NCBI GenBank assembly: GCA_013376735.1
Contig: VINJ01000001.1
Span: forward strand, 2,666,001-2,730,000
DNA length: 64,000 nucleotides
Reading direction: 5' to 3'
DNA from: a bacterium Scap17
Lineage (GTDB): Bacteria; Pseudomonadota; Gammaproteobacteria; Pseudomonadales; Halomonadaceae
Part shown: positions 32,645 to 42,332 of the stretch, one piece after another
Layout of the letters: the number at the start of each line of letters is the position of its first letter
Position numbering within the stretch: position 1 is the first letter of the stretch
Notes under the pieces: model-generated
What the model was told of the DNA's origin: nothing
What the model saw: the letters and a program-made list of their open reading frames with translations, nothing else
Databases searched by the model: none
Made by a program: the position numbers and the translations under genes

Positions 32645-33973
32645 ATGAGCCACGTACTGCATCGCAACCTCAATCAGGAGTATCCCACCGCCGTGAAGGG
32701 CGATGGCCCCTACATCATCGATCGCGAGGGTCGCCGTTATCTGGATGCCAGCGGTGGTGCGGCCGTGTCATGCCTGGGGCACAGCGACGAGGCGGTGGCG
32801 CAGGCCATCAAGGATCAGGTCAGCCAACTGGCCTACGCGCACACCTCGTTTTTCACCAGTGACCCGATGGAGCAACTGGCCGACTTTCTCATCGAACGCG
32901 CCCCTGCAGGGCTCGACGCCGTCTACTTCGTCTCCGGCGGCTCGGAAGCGGTCGAGGCGGCGCTCAAGCTGGCCCGTCAGTATTTCGTCGAGATCGGCCA
33001 GCCCCAGCGCAAGCATCTGATCGCGCGGCGCCAGAGCTATCACGGCAATACGCTGGGTGCGCTGGCCACCGGCGGCAACGCCTGGCGCCGTCAGCAATTC
33101 GAGCCGCTGCTGATCAACGTCAGCCACGTCAGCCCCTGCTACGCCTATCGGGACCAGCAGCCCGACGAGACGCCCGAGGCGATGGGCATTCGTCTCGCCG
33201 CCGAGCTTGAGGAGGAAATCCTGCGCCTGGGCGCCGACAACGTGATGGCCTTCGTGGCCGAGCCGGTGGTCGGTGCCACCCTGGGCGCCGTCACGGCGGT
33301 GCCGGGTTACTTCAGACGCATCCGCGAGGTCTGTGATCGCTACGGCGTGCTGCTGATTCTCGACGAGGTGATGTGCGGCATGGGGCGTACCGGCAGCCTG
33401 TTCGCCGCCGAGCAGGAGGGCATCACGGCGGACCTGATCACCATCGCCAAGGGCCTGGGCGCCGGCTACCAGCCAATCGGCGCGACTCTGGTCAGCCAGC
33501 GCATCCGTGATGCCATCGCCAATGGCTCCGGTTTCTTCCAGCACGGCCATACCTACATCGGCCATGCCACCGCCTGTGCTGCGGCGCTGGCAGTTCAGCA
33601 GACCATCGAAACCCGCGACCTGCTCACGCGTGTCAACGTCCTCGGCGAGGGGCTCAAGGCGCGCCTGAACGAGCGCTTCGCGCAGCATCCCCATGTCGGC
33701 GACATCCGCGGTCGTGGCCTCTTCCAGGGGCTGGAACTGGTGGCGGACCGCGACAGCAAGCGCCCCTTCGATCCGGCCCTCAAGCTGCACGCCCGGCTCA
33801 AGAAGGCCGCCATGGCCGAAGGCCTGATGTGCTATCCGATGGGCGGCACTCTCGATGGCCGCCGGGGCGATCACATCCTGCTGGCGCCGCCGTTCATTCT
33901 GCAGGAGTCGCACCTGGACGAGCTCACCGCCAAGCTGGGGCGTGCCATCGATACCACCTTGGCCAGCCTGTGA
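32645..33973 (+). CDS. Class III PLP-dependent aminotransferase
   Basis: Aminotransferase of 442 residues. The PLP-binding features are visible: VSGGSEAVEAALKLARQ, RRQSYHGNTLGALA, LILDEVMCGMGRTGSLFA with the cofactor-binding Asp, and TIAKGLGAGYQPIGATLVS with the Schiff-base Lys near residue 272. The ending HILLAPPFI is typical of omega-aminotransferases. It is divergent from the ethanolamine regulator and shares its operator, so it likely handles an amine or amino acid linked to that pathway. The exact substrate cannot be read from sequence. Confidence 0.86.
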   Translation: MSHVLHRNLNQEYPTAVKGDGPYIIDREGRRYLDASGGAAVSCLGHSDEAVAQAIKDQVSQLAYAHTSFFTSDPMEQLADFLIERAPAGLDAVYFVSGGSEAVEAALKLARQYFVEIGQPQRKHLIARRQSYHGNTLGALATGGNAWRRQQFEPLLINVSHVSPCYAYRDQQPDETPEAMGIRLAAELEEEILRLGADNVMAFVAEPVVGATLGAVTAVPGYFRRIREVCDRYGVLLILDEVMCGMGRTGSLFAAEQEGITADLITIAKGLGAGYQPIGATLVSQRIRDAIANGSGFFQHGHTYIGHATACAAALAVQQTIETRDLLTRVNVLGEGLKARLNERFAQHPHVGDIRGRGLFQGLELVADRDSKRPFDPALKLHARLKKAAMAEGLMCYPMGGTLDGRRGDHILLAPPFILQESHLDELTAKLGRAIDTTLASL

Positions 33974-34038
33974 CGGCTCAGCTGAAGGCGTATTGCCTGC
34001 CCCACGATCTTTGAATGGTTTTGAATGGAGTGACTTTC

Positions 34039-34611
34039 ATGGCGATCACATCGCGCCTGACCGAACTGGATGACGCCAGCATGAGCGCGGCTCAGCGCGA
34101 GGTGCTGGCCGAGATTCTCAGCGGCCCGCGCGGCAATCTGGACGGCCCCTTCCTGGCCTGGATCCACAGTCCCGAGCTTGCCGATCATGCCCAGCGCCTC
34201 GGCGCCTTCTGTCGCTACGCCACCGGCCTCGAGCTGCGCCTCAGCGAGCTGGCGATTCTCACCACGGCGGTGTGGTGGAAATCCCAGGCTGAATGGCAGA
34301 TTCACGCGCCGATCGCCGAGCAGGCCGGCCTCGCGCCAGAGGTCATCACGGCGCTGCGCGAGGAGCGTGAACCCGCGTTTGAAAAAGACGATGAGCGGTT
34401 GGTCTATCGCATCACCTGCGCCCTCTACGCTGAGCGGCGTGTCGATGATGGACTTTACGGCGAGGCCGTCGCGATGTTCGGCGAAACCGTGGTGGTGGAG
34501 CTGGTCGGGGTGCTGGGGTATTACGCCCTGGTGGCCATGACGCTGAATGTCTTCGCCGTCCGGCGCGGTGATGACATCCCGCTACCCTTCGAGGAGCCGA
34601 GCCGAACTTGA
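34039..34611 (+). CDS. Carboxymuconolactone decarboxylase/AhpD-family protein
   Basis: All-helical protein of 190 residues. The CMD core is seen in HAQRLGAFCRYATGLELRLSELAILTTAVWWKSQAEWQIHAPIAEQAGL. The AhpD CxxC pair is absent; the conserved E-x-x-x-H-A-type segment (EWQIHAP) is kept, pointing to the decarboxylase-like rather than the peroxidase-partner branch. ATG 34039 follows GGAG at 34027-34030. It lies 65 bases after the aminotransferase and may be co-transcribed. Function unknown. Confidence 0.75.
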   Translation: MAITSRLTELDDASMSAAQREVLAEILSGPRGNLDGPFLAWIHSPELADHAQRLGAFCRYATGLELRLSELAILTTAVWWKSQAEWQIHAPIAEQAGLAPEVITALREEREPAFEKDDERLVYRITCALYAERRVDDGLYGEAVAMFGETVVVELVGVLGYYALVAMTLNVFAVRRGDDIPLPFEEPSRT

Positions 34612-34729
34612 AGCGCGTGTATTGAAGGGCCTGGATTGCGGCGCGAATACCCCGATGACGGCGCTTCGATATCGACGCCAGGATGACAACACCTCGATCA
34701 CAACAAGATGACCACAAGGTGAGCACTCG

Positions 34730-34852
34730 ATGAGTGATGACGAGCACACGGAAGTGGCGGTGATCGGCCCGTTGCCCAATGAGCTACGCGTGATCCATGC
34801 CCTTGGCCATCAGCATATCGGGGTGACATTGACAGGCGTGACTGGACAATAG
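34730..34852 (+). CDS. Possible 40-residue protein, unrecognised
   Basis: A short frame with AAGGTGAG 9 bases before its ATG. The peptide (MSDDEHTEVAVIGPLPNELR and about 20 more residues) has no signal or membrane segment and matches nothing I know. It may be a fragment of a larger lost gene or chance. Low confidence. Confidence 0.25.
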   Translation: MSDDEHTEVAVIGPLPNELRVIHALGHQHIGVTLTGVTGQ

Positions 34853-34878
34853 CTCAGTGCTGGCACCTGAAGACAGGA

Positions 34879-35085
34879 TCAGCGGTCAGCAATCGGGTGC
34901 GACGACTCAGCGTCCTGCTTGCTCGTCCGGCTGGCAGTGATTGCCTCAGTCGAGACGCGATGGATGATGCCGCAATCTTCACAGTGATAGAGCGGCGCCT
35001 TGCCGGCCAGTCGCTGCCACCATTGGCGTTTTACGCGATGTACGCTGGCGCCCCCGCATTGGGTGCAGAAACGATATCCACTCAT
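34879..35085 (-). CDS. Small zinc-ribbon protein
   Basis: Protein of 68 residues starting MSGYRFCTQCGG. Two CxxC knuckles (CTQC, CEDC) about 30 residues apart, separated by the basic stretch HRVKRQWWQRLAGKAPLYH, form a likely zinc ribbon. The frame is open to 35379, and an ATG at 35124 lies close after AAGGGAAGG, so a start 13 codons earlier is possible. It is probably a nucleic-acid- or protein-binding zinc protein; no precise role is evident. Confidence 0.55.
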   Translation of the reverse strand: MSGYRFCTQCGGASVHRVKRQWWQRLAGKAPLYHCEDCGIIHRVSTEAITASRTSKQDAESSHPIADR

Positions 35086-35379
35086 GACGACATTCCGCTC
35101 TCTGTTGAGGATATTCACGGGCATCCTTCCCTTTGATAACGATCGATCGCGTTCCAGCGAGACGGCCTGTTCAGCGACACGCGGTGTGTCATTGCCAGAA
35201 GAAGCACTGTCCCGACCGATTGCGCTCCCCAGGCAGGCGCCTGTCACTCTCACTCGCGGGGCCATTGTGCGCGTTAAATCCAGCAGCAGTTCCTGATATT
35301 TGCCCAACCGTCGAGAACGATTTTCTTCATCTTTCTGACTAAAATCCAACAATGTCAAGATGTTAGCAACCCTCCTCAC

Positions 35380-36024
35380 GAAGTAGCGAGTACTGACTTA
35401 CGCAACTCGATATCCAGTGTGTGCTGCAGACAGCCCTGCATCTGCTGCTCGAGAGACTCGACATTGGCCGCTTCGCACAGCCAGCCAGTGACGCAGGGAT
35501 TGACCAAGCTGCGGTGAAAGTTGCCCAGTTCCTGATTGCTGAACGGCTTGCGCGTCAGGGAGCCTCCGCGGATGGCGTGGCCACTGAGGACGAACAGGTG
35601 AGCGACCTCACCCTGAGCAGTGATTTCTCAAGGGATGACCGCTCGTGAGAAAGGCAGTGACAGAAAGCAGCAGCAAATGGTGACACTTCCTGCCCCGCCG
35701 TTGACCACAGACCAATAATCCCCCAGCCCTAACAAGCTGCGCTGTCGCCAAACGCCGAAATCATGAGCATTTATGCGCCAATCCTCCGGTAACTCATGCC
35801 AGATACTGACAATCAGGACTATTGAAATGTGCCCCGCCAATTGAGCCAATGCAATCAAAGCCATCATGCCCGCGGCCTTGTGTGACGCACATCAAGGTGA
35901 GTACTTTGCGCGAGTGTCATACTGCCGGGGCGCAATGCAGGCTATGATGGCAGGCGACGCGCATGCTGGAGCCGGCGCCGCTCCGCCCCTTCTATTCCCC
36001 CCCCCCCTTGCCCACGGAGACTTC
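35380..36024. other. Region without supported gene; one start-less frame on the minus strand
   Basis: A minus-strand frame covering about 35376-35631 is open for some 80 codons and reads like real protein in places (GGSLTRKPFSNQELGNFHRSLVNPC) but has no start codon or ribosome-binding site. It could be a gene remnant. The 35650-36000 part holds only the upstream region of the TauE/SafE gene. Confidence 0.35.
35997..36007 (+). repeat. C11 homopolymer tract upstream of TauE/SafE gene
   Basis: Eleven C residues in a row, ending 17 bases before the ATG at 36025 and just before the GGAGA ribosome-binding site. Such tracts slip during replication. See findings. Confidence 0.85.
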
Positions 36025-36786
36025 ATGGAGCCTTGGCAACTTGTCGCCATCATGATGAGCCTGGCACTCGCCAGCTATATCCAGACCCTGACCGGTTTCG
36101 CCTTCGGATTGATCGTGATGGGCCTGCTGGCGACCCTCAATGTACTGCCAATAGAGAGTGCTGCTCTGCTGTGCGCTCTGCTCAGCCTGTTCAACAACAC
36201 CATGGCACTGCGCGGCCATTGGCGTGAAATCGACCTCACTCTGGCTCGGCGTCTGTTGATGACCAGCCTGCCGCTGCTGCCGGTCGGTTACTTTCTCGCC
36301 AGCTGGCTAGGTGAGGCACATACGCCCTTGCTGGGCATGCTGCTGGGCATCGTCATCCTGATCGCCTGCGTGGCACTGCTGGTCCAGCCCACGCCGCGCA
36401 GCACGCTATCCCCGCGCTGGCACTTTCACCTCGCCGGGGGGCTGTCCGGTCTGATGGGTGGACTGTTTGCGGCAAACGGCCCCCCGCTGGTCGTGATGCT
36501 CTATCGCCAACCGATGACCCTGATCGCGATCCGCTGCACCCTTTTCGGCGTATTTCTGCTCGGGGGACTGGTACGTATGGGGCTGTCCATCGCATCTCCC
36601 GGACGCGCTGGAGAACATCTCCAGGATCTGCTGATGATCGGGGCAGCCGGCATCTTCGTCGTGATCGGCTTTACTGAACTCGCTCGCCGCTATCCTCCGC
36701 CCCTGAGCGATACCCACCTGCGTCAGATGGCATACGCCATCCTGCTGATCGCCAGTGGCAACCTGATCCTCAAGGGCTTGATCTGA
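36025..36786 (+). CDS. TauE/SafE-family membrane permease
   Basis: Inner-membrane protein of 253 residues with about eight hydrophobic helices and the two-repeat TauE/SafE layout: ASYIQTLTGFAFGLIVMGLLA near the N-terminus and GLSGLMGGLFAANGPPLVVMLY in the second half. Members export sulfite, sulfoacetate or other organic anions; the substrate here is unknown. ATG 36025 follows GGAGA by 4 bases; a longer frame from 35866 crosses the C11 tract and has no family match. Confidence 0.82.
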   Translation: MEPWQLVAIMMSLALASYIQTLTGFAFGLIVMGLLATLNVLPIESAALLCALLSLFNNTMALRGHWREIDLTLARRLLMTSLPLLPVGYFLASWLGEAHTPLLGMLLGIVILIACVALLVQPTPRSTLSPRWHFHLAGGLSGLMGGLFAANGPPLVVMLYRQPMTLIAIRCTLFGVFLLGGLVRMGLSIASPGRAGEHLQDLLMIGAAGIFVVIGFTELARRYPPPLSDTHLRQMAYAILLIASGNLILKGLI

Positions 36787-36853
36787 TTCGCTAGCCGCCG
36801 CGCTGCCTGATTCCCCGCAAGAACGCCAAGCCACGGCAAAGCCAGTCAAACAA

Positions 36854-36883
36854 GAAAGGGACTGCCCATGGGCAGTCCCTTTC
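36854..36883. terminator. Perfect palindromic terminator between TauE/SafE and glmS genes
   Basis: GAAAGGGACTGCCCA is followed directly by its exact complement TGGGCAGTCCCTTTC and then CGTTTG. It closes the exopolysaccharide operon on the minus strand and the permease gene on the plus strand. Confidence 0.78.
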
Positions 36884-36912
36884 GTTTGCTTCATGGCCTC
36901 AAGCGCAGTCGA

Positions 36913-38859
36913 TCACTCCACCGTGACACTCTTGGCCAGGTTGCGAGGCTGATCGACATCAGTGCCCTTGAGTACGGCGACGTGATAGGAGAGCAGCTGC
37001 AGCGGCACCGCGTAGACGATCGGCGCGAGGAAACGACACACGCCCGGCACGGTGACGACATGCACACCCTCACCGGCCTTGAGGCTGACTTCGGGGTCCG
37101 CAAACACGAACAGCTGGCCGCCACGGGCGCGAACTTCCTGCAGGTTGGACTTCAGCTTCTCCATCAGGTCATCCATCGGCGCGACCGCCACCACCGGCAT
37201 GTCTTCGTCGATCAACGCCAGCGGACCGTGCTTGAGCTCACCGGCCGCGTAGGCTTCGGCGTGGATGTAGGAGATTTCCTTGAGCTTGAGCGCCCCTTCC
37301 ATGGCGATGGGATACTGGCTGCCACGCCCTAGGAACAGGGTGTGGTGACGGTGCATGAACTTCTCCGCCAGCTGCGCGATTTCCCCATCCAGCGCCAGGG
37401 ATTGCTCGATCACATGCGGCAGGTCCTTGAGGCGCATTAGCAGCTGACGGCTCAGCAGGTCATCCGTCTGACCATCGCCCTTGGCCTGACGCAGCGCCAG
37501 GGTGGTCAGCATCAGCGCTACCAGCTGGGTGGTGAAGGCCTTGGTGGAGGCGACCCCGATTTCCGGCCCGGCGTGAGTCAGCAATGACAGGTCGGATTCA
37601 CGCACCAGCGAGCTGCCCGCCACGTTGCAGATGGCAAGGCTCGCCAGATAATGACCGGCCTGCGGGCCTTCACGGTTGAGCTTCTGGATGTCGCGCAGCG
37701 CCGCCAGCGTATCGGCGGTCTCGCCGGACTGGGACAGAGTCAGGAACAGCGTCCCCGGTGCCGCGACGCGCTCGCGATAACGGAATTCCGAGGCCACCTC
37801 GACCTGTGCCGGAATGCCCGCAACCTCTTCCAGCCAGTAACGCGCCACCATGCCGGCGTGATAGCTGGTACCACAGGCGATGATCTGTACCTGGCGCACA
37901 TCGGCGAACAGCTGTGTCAGGCGCGCCACATCCACGCCCTGCTTGCCGCCCTCGTTGCCAGCGCTGGCGGCGAGGAAGGAATGACGCGAGACATCGAAGG
38001 CCTCCAGACGCACACCCTGCGGGTCCAGTCGCTCGGCCAGCGTGCGCGACAGTACACGCGGCTGCTCCATAATCTCCTTCATCATGAAGTGGCGATATTC
38101 GCCCTTGCCGGCAGCTTCGACGCTGTGCTCGTACCGCACCACTTCACGCGTGACCGGTGTCAGTTCATCGCGGTCGCCGGTACGTTCCAGCACCTGGATA
38201 CCCGCCGGCGTGATGGCGACCATGTCGCCTTCATCGAGATAGATGAAGCGATCGGTCACCGGCAGCAGCGCCAGCGGGTCAGAGGCGATGAAGTGCTCAT
38301 CGATCCCCACGCCGACCACCAGCGGGCTGCCCTGACGGGCGCCGACCAGCAGTTCGGGGTTGCGCTGCTCCATCACCGCCAGCGCGAAGGCGCCATCAAG
38401 ACGCGCGGTGACCGCATTGACGGCTTCCGGCAGTGCCAGGCCGCTGCACAGTTCGCGGTCGACCAGGTGCGCGACCACCTCGGTGTCGGTCTCGGAAGTG
38501 AAGACATAACCGGCGCCTTCCAGCTCGCCGCGCAGCGCTTCGTGGTTCTCGATGATGCCGTTATGCACGACAGCGACCCGCTCACTGGAGAGATGCGGGT
38601 GCGCATTGTGCTGGGCAGGACGCCCGTGGGTCGCCCAGCGGGTGTGCGCCACGCCGATGGCGCCGGACAGCGGCGCCTCACGCAGCTCGTCTTCCAGCGC
38701 ACGCACCTTGCCCACGGCACGCGCACGACGCAGTTCACCGGCAGGGTCGATGACCGCCACGCCGGCGGAGTCATACCCGCGGTATTCGAGGCGATGCAGC
38801 CCCTCGATCAGAATCTTGCTGATGTCACGCTGAGCCAGACCGGCAACGATGCCACACAT
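36913..38859 (-). CDS. glmS: Glutamine-fructose-6-phosphate aminotransferase (isomerizing)
   Basis: Makes glucosamine-6-phosphate for amino-sugar synthesis. 648 residues. C2 (MCGIVAGLAQ) is the glutaminase nucleophile; LHRLEYRGYDSAGVAV and GIGVAHTRWATHGRP-like AIGVAHTRWATHGRP follow. Two SIS domains carry IIACGTSYHAGMVARYWLEE and LFLGRGSQYPIAMEGALKLKEISYIHAEAYAAGELKHGPLALI; the end NLAKSVTVE is canonical. It is longer than the usual ~610 residues, partly from an insertion AASAGNEGGKQGVDVARL between domains. As last gene of the exopolysaccharide operon it may be a dedicated copy boosting UDP-GlcNAc supply. Confidence 0.94.
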   Translation of the reverse strand: MCGIVAGLAQRDISKILIEGLHRLEYRGYDSAGVAVIDPAGELRRARAVGKVRALEDELREAPLSGAIGVAHTRWATHGRPAQHNAHPHLSSERVAVVHNGIIENHEALRGELEGAGYVFTSETDTEVVAHLVDRELCSGLALPEAVNAVTARLDGAFALAVMEQRNPELLVGARQGSPLVVGVGIDEHFIASDPLALLPVTDRFIYLDEGDMVAITPAGIQVLERTGDRDELTPVTREVVRYEHSVEAAGKGEYRHFMMKEIMEQPRVLSRTLAERLDPQGVRLEAFDVSRHSFLAASAGNEGGKQGVDVARLTQLFADVRQVQIIACGTSYHAGMVARYWLEEVAGIPAQVEVASEFRYRERVAAPGTLFLTLSQSGETADTLAALRDIQKLNREGPQAGHYLASLAICNVAGSSLVRESDLSLLTHAGPEIGVASTKAFTTQLVALMLTTLALRQAKGDGQTDDLLSRQLLMRLKDLPHVIEQSLALDGEIAQLAEKFMHRHHTLFLGRGSQYPIAMEGALKLKEISYIHAEAYAAGELKHGPLALIDEDMPVVAVAPMDDLMEKLKSNLQEVRARGGQLFVFADPEVSLKAGEGVHVVTVPGVCRFLAPIVYAVPLQLLSYHVAVLKGTDVDQPRNLAKSVTVE

Positions 38860-39052
38860 GAGAAATTCCTCTACTGCGTGCCACCCTCATGGGGAGCGTG
38901 GCACGACTGAATGGATGTCTTTCAGGGACTGCGTACGCAGATCAGGTACGCGTGCTGAATCTTTCAGCGACGTTCAATGCCTGCTTGAGCCTTGATGCTT
39001 GAGCACTGACGTTTGAGCAATGACGCCCGGGCTGTGATGCCAGGCCGCAAGC

Positions 39053-40399
39053 TCAAGCCTGATTCAGCAGCAGGGTGTCACCACGACCGACCGCGTAGTA
39101 CATCAGGCCAGCGGCCTTCATGGAGGCGGGCTCAAACAGGTTGCGGCCATCAACCACCACCGGGAAGCCGAGCTGGGCCTTCAGCCACTCGCCATCCAGG
39201 GTGCGGAATTCCTTCCACTCGGTGCACACCACCAGCGCATCGGCCCCCTTGACCGCCTGCTGACGGTCCGCGACCAGCACCAGCTCATCACGCTCGCCGT
39301 AGATGCGGCGGCACTCCTTCATGGCTTCCGGGTCATAGGCCTGCACGGTCGCGCCAGCGGCCCACAGCGCTTCCATCAGCGTGCGGCTCGGCGCGTCACG
39401 CATGTCATCGGTGTTGGGCTTGAAGGCCAGGCCCCAGACAGCGATGGTCTTGCCCTTGAGGTCGCCATCGAAGGCCCGCGACAGCTTGTCGAACAGCGTC
39501 ACCTTCTGGCGCTTGTTGACGGATTCCACAGCGGTCAGCAGCTCGGCGTCATAACCGACCTGGCTTGCGGTACGCGCCAGCGCCTGGACGTCCTTCGGGA
39601 AGCAGGAGCCGCCATAGCCACAGCCCGGATAGATGAAGTGGTAGCCGATACGCGGGTCACTGCCGATGCCGCGGCGCACTTCCTCGATGTCCGCGCCCAG
39701 GCGCTCGGCCAGGTTGGAGATCTCGTTCATGAAGCTGATCTTGGTCGCCAGCATGGCGTTGGCGGCGTACTTGGTCAGCTCGGCGGCGCGCACATCCATG
39801 AACATCAGCTTTTCATGGTTGCGGTTGTAGGGCGCGTAGCATTCGCGCATACGCTCTCGCACCGCTTCGGAATCGGTGCCGACCACGATGCGCGCGCCAC
39901 GCGTGAAGTCGTCCAGCGCCGCGCCTTCCTTGAGGAATTCCGGGTTGGAGCACACATCGAAATCGACGCTTGCACCACGGTCCTTGAGCACGTCCTTGAC
40001 CCGCGCCTTGACGCGGTCCGCCGTGCCCACCGGCACGGTGGACTTGTCGATGATGACCTTGTAGTCATTCATGTGCTCGCCGATGGTGGTGGCGACGGAC
40101 AGCACGTACTTGAGGTCGGCGCTGCCGTCTTCATCCGGCGGCGTGCCCACGGCGATGAACTGCAGCACGCCATGCTCGACGGCTTCACGCGCGTCGGTGG
40201 TGAAGCTCAGGCGACCGGCTTCCACGTTGCGCAGCAGCATGCCTTCCAGGCCCGGCTCATAGATGGGAATCTCACCCTGCTTGAGCCCCTCGATCTTGGC
40301 GGCGTCCACATCCATGCACACTACGTCGTGGCCGACGTCGGCCAGGCAGGTACCCGTGACCAGACCGACATAACCGCTTCCAAAAATCGTGATCTTCAT
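39053..40399 (-). CDS. ugd: UDP-glucose 6-dehydrogenase family protein
   Basis: Oxidises UDP-glucose (or a similar sugar nucleotide) to the uronate. 448 residues. N-terminal NAD-binding motif [22 protein letters not shown], the middle domain with [43 protein letters not shown], and the catalytic cysteine in [16 protein letters not shown] near residue 261. The C-terminal domain has [16 protein letters not shown]. Its product, UDP-glucuronate, implies an acidic polymer. GDP-mannose dehydrogenase is the alternative but the length and motifs favour UDP-glucose. Confidence 0.92.
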   Translation of the reverse strand: MKITIFGSGYVGLVTGTCLADVGHDVVCMDVDAAKIEGLKQGEIPIYEPGLEGMLLRNVEAGRLSFTTDAREAVEHGVLQFIAVGTPPDEDGSADLKYVLSVATTIGEHMNDYKVIIDKSTVPVGTADRVKARVKDVLKDRGASVDFDVCSNPEFLKEGAALDDFTRGARIVVGTDSEAVRERMRECYAPYNRNHEKLMFMDVRAAELTKYAANAMLATKISFMNEISNLAERLGADIEEVRRGIGSDPRIGYHFIYPGCGYGGSCFPKDVQALARTASQVGYDAELLTAVESVNKRQKVTLFDKLSRAFDGDLKGKTIAVWGLAFKPNTDDMRDAPSRTLMEALWAAGATVQAYDPEAMKECRRIYGERDELVLVADRQQAVKGADALVVCTEWKEFRTLDGEWLKAQLGFPVVVDGRNLFEPASMKAAGLMYYAVGRGDTLLLNQA

Positions 40400-40642
40400 T
40401 GATATCGTCCTTGTCTGCCATATGGCTCTAGCGTGTATTGAGAGCGACCCGAGGGGTCATATCGTGACGTTCAGGCTGAATAGCGCGCGAGGCTCCCCAA
40501 CCCGTCGGCGTCAACGCCAACGGGGCTGTCCACGGGTATGTCAGCGAGTGGGCACGGGCTGTCTCAAGAGTGAAAGGCCGAGACAGCCGGGAAAATGTCA
40601 GCGCTGATGAAAAGCGCGCGATGTCAGCGAGGCACGCCGATG

Positions 40643-41593
40643 TCAGCGAAAATAGTGCCTCGCGAAGGTGCCGAGGTGGCCATGCCTGAACGCCACCGGC
40701 GCCTTGCGCAGGAAAAAGGCCAATGACAACGGCGAGAAACGACTGCCGGTGGCACGGGCAAACATGCGCCCCTTGGTGCGCGCCTTGGCCGGCGTGCTGT
40801 AGAAGTCGCTGCCGGAGGTGACCCCCGCATGGGCGACGATGCCCAGATTGGCACGCATCAGACGCGCGCCCTGACGACGCGCATCGCTCAGTACGATGAA
40901 CTCCTCGCCGGAGGGCTGATCGGTGCCCAGACCGAACTGCTCATCGAAGCGTGCATGGAACTGGCAGAGGTCCAGCGCCATGTCGACCGAGCGCACGCGC
41001 GCTAGTGACATCAGGCTGTGGGCCTTGAAGGACACCGGCGGCGCGGGCCGATCCGGGTCCCGCTCATGCAGCGGGAAGGCCTTGACGTGGGGGAAGCTGA
41101 TCGCGGCCGCTTCGGTGCAGGTGAAGGCTTCCATCACCAGCGCGACGGCCTGGGGATGCAGCTCGATGTCGTCATCCAGCACATAGGCGTAGCGCGTGGC
41201 ACAGGCGGCCAGCGCCGTGTTGCGACTCTTCGACAGCCCCCGCCCGTCGATCGCCAGGTACTCGAAACGGCTATCGAAATTGGCCAGCGCGTACTCGCGG
41301 TATTGCTCGCGGCGCGCGGGGTCTGACAGCTGATGCACGATCAGGAAACGCGCTCCGGGCAGCGCATCATGACGCGGCACACGATAGAGGCCGTCATCCA
41401 GCGTCGAGATCAGGAAGGTCAACTCCGGCACCTGGCGACGCGCGCTGTCACCCACCTGGCGGGCTCCGACCAGCACGCGCGGGCGCGAGTCGAGGGTCGT
41501 CTGCGCACCAGTATCGGCGTGGCGGGAAGCCGCCGCGGACTCGGTGGAAGATGTCGCGGACGCAGCGACATCCTGTTCAACGATGTTTTGCAT
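40643..41593 (-). CDS. Glycosyltransferase, family 2-like
   Basis: Cytoplasmic sugar transferase of 316 residues. A GT-A fold is suggested by LTFLISTLDDGLYRVP, the GLSKSRNTALAACATRYAYVLDDDIELHP segment with its DDD metal-binding motif, and the acceptor region SGEEFIVLSDARRQG. It has an Ala/Ser-rich N-terminal tail of about 45 residues. The start overlaps the preceding gene by 17 bases. Sugar and linkage are not predictable. Confidence 0.8.
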   Translation of the reverse strand: MQNIVEQDVAASATSSTESAAASRHADTGAQTTLDSRPRVLVGARQVGDSARRQVPELTFLISTLDDGLYRVPRHDALPGARFLIVHQLSDPARREQYREYALANFDSRFEYLAIDGRGLSKSRNTALAACATRYAYVLDDDIELHPQAVALVMEAFTCTEAAAISFPHVKAFPLHERDPDRPAPPVSFKAHSLMSLARVRSVDMALDLCQFHARFDEQFGLGTDQPSGEEFIVLSDARRQGARLMRANLGIVAHAGVTSGSDFYSTPAKARTKGRMFARATGSRFSPLSLAFFLRKAPVAFRHGHLGTFARHYFR

Positions 41594-42332
41594 AACCGTT
41601 CACCGCGTAATGGACAAAGTTGCGACTGGCGCTGATCACATCCATCCCCAGCACCTCACGATACAGGCGCCACTGATAGGCGGCGGCCTTGAACTTGTTG
41701 GACGACACGCTGCCCTCGCGGCGCGTATAGCGCGCCAGCGGCTCGGGCATGCCCTGCGCCGGGCCCAGCTGATCGATGATGATCAGCCACAGCGCCAGGT
41801 CCTGACGCTTGCGGATCGTCGGCATGTAGAAGCGCCCGAAGCGCCCGGCGTCATAGATGGCAGTCAGGCAACCGATGGAGTTGGAGCGCAGCATGTCGTC
41901 GCGCGTCAGGCGCTCGGGCGGCGCGAAGTACGAGACATGCGCGCCCTGCTCATCGACCATCTCGTAGCCGGTATAGGAAAGCCCGACGCCGGTGTCCTGC
42001 ATGAAGGCGATCTGACGCTCGATCTTCTCCGGCAGCCAGGCATCGTCGGCATCCAGAAAGGCGATGTAGCGGCCCCTGGCCTCGGCGATGGCACGGTTGC
42101 GTGCTCGGCCCGGACCACCGTTGGTGTCGGTTTCCAGCACGCGGATCTCGACGCCAGAGGTGTCCAGCGCCGCGAAATCATCTCGCAGGCGCGCCGCGGC
42201 ACCGTCGGGTGAGGCATCGTCGCTGATCAGGATCTCGCGCACCGGCTCGCTCTGGGCCAGTACCGAGTCGACGGCGGCATGCAGGCGGCGGTCATAGCCG
42301 TAGTTGGGCATGATGACGGAGACATCAGCCAT
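41577..42332 (-). CDS. Glycosyltransferase family 2 protein
   Basis: 251 residues with a textbook GT2 start: DVSVIMPNYGYDRRLHAAVDSVLAQSEPVREILISDDASPDG, then GGPGRARNRAIAEARGRYIAFLDADDAWLPEKI including the DxD motif. ATG 42332 is preceded by GAGGAGAAGG and overlaps the GT4 stop by 8 bases. It should add one sugar to the lipid-linked repeat unit. Confidence 0.88.
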   Translation of the reverse strand: MADVSVIMPNYGYDRRLHAAVDSVLAQSEPVREILISDDASPDGAAARLRDDFAALDTSGVEIRVLETDTNGGPGRARNRAIAEARGRYIAFLDADDAWLPEKIERQIAFMQDTGVGLSYTGYEMVDEQGAHVSYFAPPERLTRDDMLRSNSIGCLTAIYDAGRFGRFYMPTIRKRQDLALWLIIIDQLGPAQGMPEPLARYTRREGSVSSNKFKAAAYQWRLYREVLGMDVISASRNFVHYAVNGYAKHR

